A stretch of DNA of 12,044 nucleotides from an uncultured Pseudomonadota bacterium (GTDB lineage Bacteria; Pseudomonadota; Gammaproteobacteria; Burkholderiales; SG8-39), in contig CAIVVS010000069.1 of assembly GCA_903909415.1 (NCBI GenBank), positions 1-12,044 on the forward strand, written 5' to 3'. Both the position numbers and the translations under genes were made by a program. Shown here in pieces: positions 6,706-12,044 of the stretch (position 1 is the stretch's first letter; each line of letters starts with the position of its first letter). Below the pieces are notes generated by a model, which was not told the DNA's origin, made no database searches, and saw only the letters and a program-made list of their open reading frames with translations.

Positions 6706-6721
6706 TGGCACGCGATTCGCA
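6706..6721 (+). promoter_or_regulatory. Sigma-54 (RpoN) -24/-12 promoter
   Basis: TGGCACGCGATTCGCA matches the sigma-54 consensus TGGCACG-N4-TTGCA at all fixed positions but one (C for the second T of TTGC). The essential GG (6707-6708) and GC (6719-6720) are separated by exactly 10 nt. Transcription would begin near 6731-6733, giving a leader of about 55 nt before ATG 6788. With the adjacent IHF site this is a strong call for activator-dependent expression of the two exported paralogs. Confidence 0.8.
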
Positions 6722-6776
6722 TTTATATGCCCGATGAAATCTTTCTTACTCCGTTCGCAATCCGAAAATCAACGTC

Positions 6777-6781
6777 AGGAG
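6777..6781 (+). promoter_or_regulatory. Ribosome binding site fixing the start of the first exported paralog
   Basis: AGGAG lies 6 nt before ATG 6788. The upstream in-frame ATG at 6734 has no such site and would fall at the predicted sigma-54 transcription start, so 6788 is the preferred start. Confidence 0.75.
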
Positions 6782-6787
6782 ACACAA

Positions 6788-9385
6788 ATGGACAGGTTTT
6801 TTGGGCAAATTCCTAACCGTTGGCGACCTGCCGGCCGCGCCGGCCAGGGCGACCAGCCGGCAATCTGGCCATTAATCCGCAAGTTGCCCGGGCAATTCGC
6901 CATGACACTGGCCGTTGGCGCCAGCCTGATGTTCGGTACAGCTCATGCCGCATCCACTGCTGCCCCGATTTCCGGTGAAATCCAGCACCTGTCGCTGACC
7001 ACCCCCGGTGACTACTGGTCGGGCGGCACCATCGTCGTCGGCGGCCAGTCGATCATCATCCCGCGCAACCTGCTGGTGGACCTGCCGGCGAACCGGCTGA
7101 CGCTGTGGCAACTGGTCGACCAGGCGCCTGCGGCTTGCAAGGCGCTGGGTCAGACCGGCCTGGCCAAGTCCGATACCTGCAACACCAGCGGCAAGGGCGG
7201 TTTTGCGTTCGTTGCCGCCAACCGCACGCGCAACGGCAACGTCATCGCCGGGGACCTGTTCCTGGAAAAGGGGCGCGAGGGCCTGTCGGGGGTGGTGACC
7301 TACATCAACCACGACGAAGGCTACCTGCGCATCAACGGCACACCGGCCAATCCCGCCACGCCAACGGTGGACCCGGGCACCGGCCTGCTCGCGCGGATGA
7401 ACGACCCAAGTTCGCGCCACACGATACAAGCGGGCCGCGGCTGCGCGACCGGCTCCGAGAACTGCAGTCCCGATCCGCGGTTCGGCAACGATGCCGACAA
7501 CTACACCAACGCATCAGTCACCGGCTATCCGATGTGCATCCCCAGCCGCGTGGCACGGACCTGGGCCGGCCTCCCTGCGCAGGGTGCGGGTGCCGATGCT
7601 TCCCCGGCAGTGACGGGAGGCACGGCACGCGCGAACGCGCTGAACCCGGCCAATGGCGATGCCCTGTGTCCGCAGACCAATCGTCCGGCATTGCCCAATA
7701 CCCCGGTGGCCGACTCCCGGCGCATGGCGCCAATCAAGGTTGGCGATCCGATCAAGCTGGAGGGGAGCTACGAAGTGGTAAACGGCACGCGCTTCCTGTC
7801 CTTCCATACTTCGACCACGCTGGTGGCGATTGCCACCAGCCCCGCCCTCACCCAGCCCGACTACCTGGCGCCGGATGAGATCGAGCTCGATGCCCCGGGC
7901 TTCAACAACCTGCGCATCCGCGGCCTGTTCATCGGTTATTCCACGCTGCCGCCCGACGTGCTGTTCTGGACCGTGCACTACGATCCAGAGCAGAACCAAC
8001 CCCATGAAAAGCCGCTTGGCACGACGAAGGGCTGCGATACCGTGACCAGGATCGGCAACGATTGCGGCATCGCCAACGGCCTGGTCACCGGGGTCGGCAA
8101 CAACATCTGGAAGCTGCGCTACAACCTCGATTTCCTGTCAGGTGCACGCGAACGCGAGAACCCCTGCATCCACCTGCGAGCCGATGCGCGATTGGGCAAT
8201 GGCTTCTGCCCGAACAACCAGAGCGCGCTGGCGGTGTCACTGAACGACATATTCGGCGTGCTGAGCCCGCTGCCGCGTGAAATCATCATGCGCACCGGGC
8301 ATCTGCTCGCCGCGCGCGCGGCGGGCTACGAGCCGGTGACCGTGGACATCCGCGGCAACAAGGCCACCAATGGTGAATACCTGTTCCCGATCGCCAATGG
8401 CATCCTGGGCATGGGCGGACTCGGCGGCATCGGCATGCCGGAGATGGCCGAAGTCGACCTGACCAAGACTGCGCTGCCGTTCTTCTTCACCTCGATGCCG
8501 TGGACCCTGGACCGGCGGCTGAGCCCCGGCGGTTGCAAGGACGGTTGTGAGACCACGCCGCAGCCGCTCGACCCCTATCCCTTCGAAGGGCTTGATCCGC
8601 GCACCCAGGCTCGCAACATCCCTGTCGGCACTTACAACGACCCGAAGTTCACCGCCGCGCCGCTGAGCGACGTGCGCAATCGGATCCTGTCCTACATGAC
8701 GCGCATCGGCACCGCTGAACCCGCCGTGTATGACTTCAACGGTGATGCCAGCGTACTGGCCTGGCCGCCCGCCGATCCGGACGCACGCGAGATTCGCGAG
8801 ACACCGCATATCGCCTACTGCGCGAAAGGTACCGCCGCGGGCAATACCAGCTGCATGCAACCGGTGGCGCCGCCCGCATGCGCAGCGCCGCTGGTGCTGC
8901 AGAACGGTTCCTGCGTACAGGCGCTGATAACCGTGGCCGCCGAGCCGCCGCCTGCGCCGCCGACTGTTACCACGCCCGTCACGCCACCCGTGACGCCGCC
9001 GGTGACCCCGCCCGTGACGCCCGCAGTGGATGTGGTCACCATTGAACGCGTGGTGTGGGTGCCGATCGGTGGTCGCCGCGGCCTGCGGGTGATCGCCAAA
9101 TCGTCTCAGCCAGCCGGACCGGTTCCGAACCTGTTTGTCACCGCTTTCGACGGCGCCAATGTGCTGATTCCGCAGACCGCGATGGTCCGCTCCGTCGTGC
9201 CCATCGCCACGGATGTCGGCGCGGTGCAGTGCTCGGTGGCCGATCCTTGCTGGCAGTTGCCGGTGAACATCAACGGAGAGGCGTTGATCCGTACGCCGCG
9301 CAACGTCAAGCCCAGCTCGGTGGTGGTTCAGTCGAGCAAGGGTGGCACGGCAACGCAGTTGCCCACCAACAACCAATCGTTCTGA
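6788..9385 (+). CDS. Large exported Cys-rich protein of unknown family (paralog A)
   Basis: An 865-residue protein of unrecognised family. Seen: a long signal region (basic and Trp/Pro-rich to about residue 38, hydrophobic 39-53, AHA|A cleavage after 54). An N-terminal block follows: ISGEI (61-65), YWSGGT (about 76-81), IPRNLLVDLPANRLTLWQL (91-109). The body holds YINHDEGYLRING, ARMNDPSSRHTIQ, DPRF-x-ND-x-DNYTN, GYPMCIPSRVAR, PWTLDRRLSPGGC, PLDPYPFEG and DFNGDASVLAWPP. A Pro/Thr/Val-rich linker spans about 718-747, and a C-terminal domain of roughly 115 residues includes QCSVADPCWQLPV and VVVQSSKGGTAT. The mature protein has 18 cysteines, all matched in paralog B. The repeated short V/I/T strands suggest a beta-rich, disulfide-bonded protein outside the cytoplasm. 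There are no membrane helices after the signal. It lies under a sigma-54 promoter and uses less extreme third-position GC than the metabolic genes. Structural or binding roles are possible; no catalytic motif is seen. Confidence 0.88.
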   Translation: MDRFFGQIPNRWRPAGRAGQGDQPAIWPLIRKLPGQFAMTLAVGASLMFGTAHAASTAAPISGEIQHLSLTTPGDYWSGGTIVVGGQSIIIPRNLLVDLPANRLTLWQLVDQAPAACKALGQTGLAKSDTCNTSGKGGFAFVAANRTRNGNVIAGDLFLEKGREGLSGVVTYINHDEGYLRINGTPANPATPTVDPGTGLLARMNDPSSRHTIQAGRGCATGSENCSPDPRFGNDADNYTNASVTGYPMCIPSRVARTWAGLPAQGAGADASPAVTGGTARANALNPANGDALCPQTNRPALPNTPVADSRRMAPIKVGDPIKLEGSYEVVNGTRFLSFHTSTTLVAIATSPALTQPDYLAPDEIELDAPGFNNLRIRGLFIGYSTLPPDVLFWTVHYDPEQNQPHEKPLGTTKGCDTVTRIGNDCGIANGLVTGVGNNIWKLRYNLDFLSGARERENPCIHLRADARLGNGFCPNNQSALAVSLNDIFGVLSPLPREIIMRTGHLLAARAAGYEPVTVDIRGNKATNGEYLFPIANGILGMGGLGGIGMPEMAEVDLTKTALPFFFTSMPWTLDRRLSPGGCKDGCETTPQPLDPYPFEGLDPRTQARNIPVGTYNDPKFTAAPLSDVRNRILSYMTRIGTAEPAVYDFNGDASVLAWPPADPDAREIRETPHIAYCAKGTAAGNTSCMQPVAPPACAAPLVLQNGSCVQALITVAAEPPPAPPTVTTPVTPPVTPPVTPPVTPAVDVVTIERVVWVPIGGRRGLRVIAKSSQPAGPVPNLFVTAFDGANVLIPQTAMVRSVVPIATDVGAVQCSVADPCWQLPVNINGEALIRTPRNVKPSSVVVQSSKGGTATQLPTNNQSF
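8981..9028 (+). repeat. 12-bp tandem repeats encoding the TPPV linker of paralog A
   Basis: Four consecutive 12-bp units (8981, 8993, 9005, 9017), preceded by a shortened 9-bp one, encode TPPV TPPV TPPV TPAV. They form the flexible linker between the body and the C-terminal domain. Such in-frame units can change number by slippage, altering linker length without a frameshift. Confidence 0.8.
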
Positions 9386-9441
9386 GCGGGAGCCCGACAG
9401 CATGAAACCGCTTGTCGCCTCCCCGAACGTCCATAACTTGC

Positions 9442-9446
9442 AAGGA
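9442..9446 (+). promoter_or_regulatory. Ribosome binding site choosing the start of paralog B
   Basis: AAGGA lies 6 nt before ATG 9453, followed by AT-rich sequence. The alternative ATG at 9402 has GGGAG 9 nt upstream but would add 17 residues before an already complete signal peptide. Confidence 0.6.
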
Positions 9447-9452
9447 ATAAAA

Positions 9453-11966
9453 ATGGTTTCCGAATCGAACTTCCGGAGGAGCCTGGCGCGCCGCGCCGCA
9501 GCCTCACTGGTCCTGATGTTCGCGACCGGATTCGCGCTGAACCCCATCGCGACCCAGGCCGCCACATCGGTGCAGATCAGTGGCGAGATCTCGCGCATTA
9601 CCCTGAACGAACCTGCGAACTACTGGTCAGGCGGCACGATGGTCATCAGCGGGCAGTATGTGACCATCCCGCGCAATCTACTGATCGACCTGCCGGCGAA
9701 CCGGCTGACGCTGTGGCAGCTGTTCGACCAGGCACCCGCGGCCTGCAAGGCCCTCGGCGAGAGCGGGCTGACCAGCACCGACCGCTGCAACACCTCGGGC
9801 ACCGGCGCCTACGCCAGCATTTCCGCCAACCGCACCAACGGCGGCAACATCATCGCCGGTGACATGCTGCTCGACAAGGGACAGGAGGTTGTCACTGGCG
9901 CGGTGACCTACATCAATCATGATGAGGGATACCTGCGCATCAACGGCATTGCCGGCGATCCGAACACCGGCATGCTGGCACGGATGAACGATCCCACTTC
10001 GCGTCACACCGTGCAGCGGGGCCTGGGCTGCACGGCCAGCAGTCCCAATTGCAGTGCCGACCCGCGATTCACCAATGACCCCGACAACTACACCAACACC
10101 GCGGTGACCGGCTTTCCGATGTGCATCCCCAGCCGGGTTGCGAGGCCGTTCGTCGGTCTGGAGGCGCAGGGGAACGGGGCGGCAGATCCTAACTTCTCGC
10201 CTGCAGTGCCGGCACAAGTCGCCCAATCGAGCGTCACTGACCCCGCGCGCGGCGACGTGCTCTGCCCCGACAGCAACCGTCCGGCAACGCCCAGCGGAAT
10301 GGTAAATGATTCGCGCTTCATGGCGCCGATCCGCGTCGGGGACGAGATCAAGCTGGAAGGCAACTTCGAGACCGTCAACGGCGTGCGCTTCCTGTCCTTC
10401 CACAGCTCGGTCACGGAGATTGCGCTGGAGACGCGGCGAAACCTCAGCCAGCCGGATTACGTGATGCCGGAAGAAGTGGAGCAGGACGCGCCAGGCTACG
10501 AGAACCTTCGCGCCCGCACGTTGCTTATCGGCTTCTCGACGCTGCGCCCCGATGTACTGCTGTGGACCCTGCACTATGATCCGGTGACCAACAGCCGCGT
10601 CGAGAAGCCCTGGGCTTCGGTGCGTGCCTGCGATCTGGTCGGGGGTTTGGGCAGTTGCAGCGCCAATGGCCTGGTGCCCGGCGTCGGCGGCCATATCTGG
10701 AAGATTCGCTACAACGTCCAGTTTGACGTCGGCGCGCAGAAGCCCGAAGACAATCCCTGCAGCAATCTGCGTTCCGAGCCGCGTTTCGGCAGCGGCTTTT
10801 GCCCGGTGAACCAGAATACGCCCGACGGTTCGATTGCCGAACAACTGGCGATTGTCAGCCCGATGCCGCGCGAAATCATTGCGCGTACCGGACACCGGTT
10901 GGCAGCGCTGGAGGCCGGCATCACCCCGACCACGGTGGACATAAAGGGCGCGCTCGCGACCAATGGCGAGTATCTGGTGCCGCTGGGCGCCAATCTCGGC
11001 GGCATCGGCTTTCCGGAATGGCAGGAGTTCGACCTCACCAAGATGGCCTGGCCGTTCCAGTTCACCGGTCTGCCGTGGACGCTGGACCGTCGATTGAGCC
11101 CCGGCGGTTGCAGGGATGGAATCTGCGAGCCCAATCCGCAGCCGCTCGATCCCTATCCCTTCGAGGGCGTCGACCCCCGCCTGCAGGCGCGCACGCTCCC
11201 GACCGGGCCGTACAACGATCCACGTTTCACGGCGGCGCCGCTGACCGACGCGCGCAACCGCATCCTGTCCTACGTCACGCCTGTGGGTGATACCGTTGAC
11301 TTCAATGGCAACGCGAGCGTGCTGGCCTGGCCTCCGATCGATCCGCCGACCTTCGCGGTGGCGGTGACGCCGGCCGAGGTGTTCTGCGCATCGAGCACCG
11401 GCAATTGCACGACGACGGTGGCGCCGCCCGGGTGCGCCGCGCCGCTGGTGTTGCGCAATGGCGCCTGCATGCCGGCAGAACTGCTGGCACCGCCGCCCGC
11501 GCCGCGCAATCCGCCGGTGGTGCCGGTGGTGACGCCGGTGATTGCACCGCCCCCGCCGCCGGTGGTGACGCCGGTGGCGACAGCCGATACCGTGACCGTC
11601 GAGGGTGTGACCTGGACGACGTTTGGCGGTAACCGCGGGCTCATGGTGGTGGCCAAAACCTCGCAGCCGAGCGGGCCCGTTCCCTCACTCTTTGTGACCG
11701 GTTTCAACAACCAAAACATCATCCTGCCGCAGACCGCGATGCGCCGTGTAACAGTACCGATTGACCTGCTTCTGGAGGCGAATGATGCACGTGCTCGTCC
11801 CCGCGTCATCGGTACCGTCCAGTGTTCAGTGGCCAGTCCCTGTTGGCAGTTACCCGTGACCCGCATTCCCGGGGATGCCGCGCGGATCAAGCCGACCTCG
11901 GTAGTGGTGCAGTCGAGCAAAGGCGGAACGGCCACCCGGGTGGCGACGAATGGTGCCAGTTTCTAG
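9453..11966 (+). CDS. Large exported Cys-rich protein of unknown family (paralog B)
   Basis: An 837-residue paralog of the preceding gene, collinear over its whole length. Seen: a compact signal peptide (MVSESNFRRSLARR, hydrophobic core about 15-29, TQA|A cleavage near residue 37), then the same ordered blocks: ISGEI, YWSGGT, IPRNLLIDLPANRLTLWQL, YINHDEGYLRING, ARMNDPTSRHTVQ, GFPMCIPSRVAR, SPMPREIIARTGH, PWTLDRRLSPGGC, PLDPYPFEG, DFNGNASVLAWPP, a Pro/Val-rich linker (about 678-710) and the C-terminal domain with QCSVASPCWQLPV and VVVQSSKGGTAT. All 18 cysteines match paralog A. The linker sequence differs, and a charged insertion (LLEANDARARPR) is found only here in the C-terminal domain. The gap to paralog A is 67 nt without a terminator, so they are probably one transcript. 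I do not recognise the family; an extracytoplasmic location is the only firm inference. Confidence 0.88.
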   Translation: MVSESNFRRSLARRAAASLVLMFATGFALNPIATQAATSVQISGEISRITLNEPANYWSGGTMVISGQYVTIPRNLLIDLPANRLTLWQLFDQAPAACKALGESGLTSTDRCNTSGTGAYASISANRTNGGNIIAGDMLLDKGQEVVTGAVTYINHDEGYLRINGIAGDPNTGMLARMNDPTSRHTVQRGLGCTASSPNCSADPRFTNDPDNYTNTAVTGFPMCIPSRVARPFVGLEAQGNGAADPNFSPAVPAQVAQSSVTDPARGDVLCPDSNRPATPSGMVNDSRFMAPIRVGDEIKLEGNFETVNGVRFLSFHSSVTEIALETRRNLSQPDYVMPEEVEQDAPGYENLRARTLLIGFSTLRPDVLLWTLHYDPVTNSRVEKPWASVRACDLVGGLGSCSANGLVPGVGGHIWKIRYNVQFDVGAQKPEDNPCSNLRSEPRFGSGFCPVNQNTPDGSIAEQLAIVSPMPREIIARTGHRLAALEAGITPTTVDIKGALATNGEYLVPLGANLGGIGFPEWQEFDLTKMAWPFQFTGLPWTLDRRLSPGGCRDGICEPNPQPLDPYPFEGVDPRLQARTLPTGPYNDPRFTAAPLTDARNRILSYVTPVGDTVDFNGNASVLAWPPIDPPTFAVAVTPAEVFCASSTGNCTTTVAPPGCAAPLVLRNGACMPAELLAPPPAPRNPPVVPVVTPVIAPPPPPVVTPVATADTVTVEGVTWTTFGGNRGLMVVAKTSQPSGPVPSLFVTGFNNQNIILPQTAMRRVTVPIDLLLEANDARARPRVIGTVQCSVASPCWQLPVTRIPGDAARIKPTSVVVQSSKGGTATRVATNGASF
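11522..11576 (+). repeat. 19-bp direct repeat in the linker of paralog B
   Basis: The same 19 bases occur at 11522-11540 and 11558-11576, each encoding VVTPV. The repeat is unrelated in unit to the 12-bp array of paralog A, so the two linkers were elaborated separately. Confidence 0.75.
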
Positions 11967-11980
11967 TGCAGGTAACGTGA

Positions 11981-12043
11981 CTGCGGCCTGGTTTCGGTTG
12001 GGAACCAGGGCCCCAATGCCCCCGTTAGGTCTCCGGGCCGCAG
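11981..12043 (+). terminator. Nested, competing inverted repeats after paralog B
   Basis: CTGCGGCC (11981-11988) pairs perfectly with GGCCGCAG (12036-12043); with one T-G pair the stem extends to 11 bp (11991 with 12033). Inside, CCTGGTT (11987-11993) pairs with AACCAGG (12003-12009). The two stems share bases and exclude each other. They begin 14 nt after the stop of paralog B, so a terminator or other 3' RNA structure is likely, but no T-run is seen before the window ends. Confidence 0.45.
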
Positions 12044-12044
12044 C

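Larger units (their letters stand above)
5908..6787. other. Long spacer without a convincing gene, ending in an AT-rich regulatory block
   Basis: About 880 bases separate the catabolic operon from the exported-protein pair. From 5908 to about 6550 the DNA is GC-rich but shows no good ribosome binding site with a credible protein; only a doubtful leftward frame (5894-6157) is noted separately. A GTGTACAC palindrome lies at 5967-5974 and a hairpin-like GCGGGG/CCCCGC repeat at 6508-6532. From about 6555 the composition switches sharply to AT-rich, holding tandem repeats, an IHF site and a sigma-54 promoter listed separately. AGGAGG at 6648-6653 is followed by ATG after a single base, too close to act as a normal start. 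Confidence 0.7.

Noticed and set aside
6734..6787. Upstream in-frame ATG for paralog A
   Set aside because: It has no ribosome binding site and falls at the predicted transcription start; ATG 6788 has AGGAG at ideal spacing.
8972..9028. Short regular repeats as a CRISPR array
   Set aside because: The units are 12 bp, contiguous without spacers, and encode a TPPV linker in frame.
8237..10895. Long leftward frames (8237-9598 and 9678-10895)
   Set aside because: They are antisense to the two paralogs, and the Arg/His/Gly-rich translations are not protein-like. The plus-strand frames are conserved between the two copies, the antisense ones only as a by-product.

Overview
The window is GC-rich DNA from a proteobacterium. 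It is most likely a betaproteobacterium, probably Burkholderiales, because it carries two orphan Bug/TctC-type periplasmic binding proteins with no membrane partners in view, in a tightly packed catabolic operon with very high third-position GC. No rRNA, tRNA, CRISPR array or intact mobile element is visible.

Left part, minus strand (1-969). A small uncharacterised protein, cut by the window edge, lies 9 nt downstream of a divergent member of the short-chain dehydrogenase superfamily. This enzyme lacks the Rossmann glycine motif and has Tyr-x3-Arg instead of Tyr-x3-Lys. It matches both diagnostic motifs of halohydrin dehalogenases exactly (T-x4-F-x-G and S-x12-Y-x3-R). It would therefore be a cofactor-free dehalogenase that forms epoxides, not an oxidoreductase.

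Central part, plus strand (1134-5907). Five genes form a compact operon divergent from the dehalogenase: a nitrilase-superfamily amidase, a PuuE-like polysaccharide-deacetylase-family hydrolase, a classical SDR oxidoreductase joined by an ATGA overlap, and two different Bug-family binding proteins 4 nt apart. The set looks like capture of an organic acid or amide from the periplasm followed by C-N bond hydrolysis and alcohol/ketone oxidoreduction. The substrate cannot be read from the sequence.

Spacer (5908-6787). About 880 bases hold no convincing gene. The first two thirds are GC-rich. The last 230 bases are AT-rich and form a regulatory block: imperfect 9-bp tandem repeats, a full-consensus IHF site, and a near-perfect sigma-54 (-24/-12) promoter placed about 55 nt before the next gene's ribosome binding site and start.

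Right part (6788-11966). Two tandem paralogous genes encode large exported proteins of 865 and 837 residues with no family I can name. Each has a signal peptide, a long body with many invariant blocks, a Pro/Thr/Val-rich linker and a C-terminal domain of about 110-130 residues. All 18 cysteines outside the signal peptides correspond between the two, suggesting a disulfide-stabilised secreted or surface protein. They appear co-transcribed from the sigma-54 promoter. After the second gene, nested and competing inverted repeats (11981-12043) may form a terminator or other RNA structure at the window edge.

The two points most worth following up are the halohydrin dehalogenase candidate and the sigma-54/IHF-controlled pair of Cys-rich exported paralogs.
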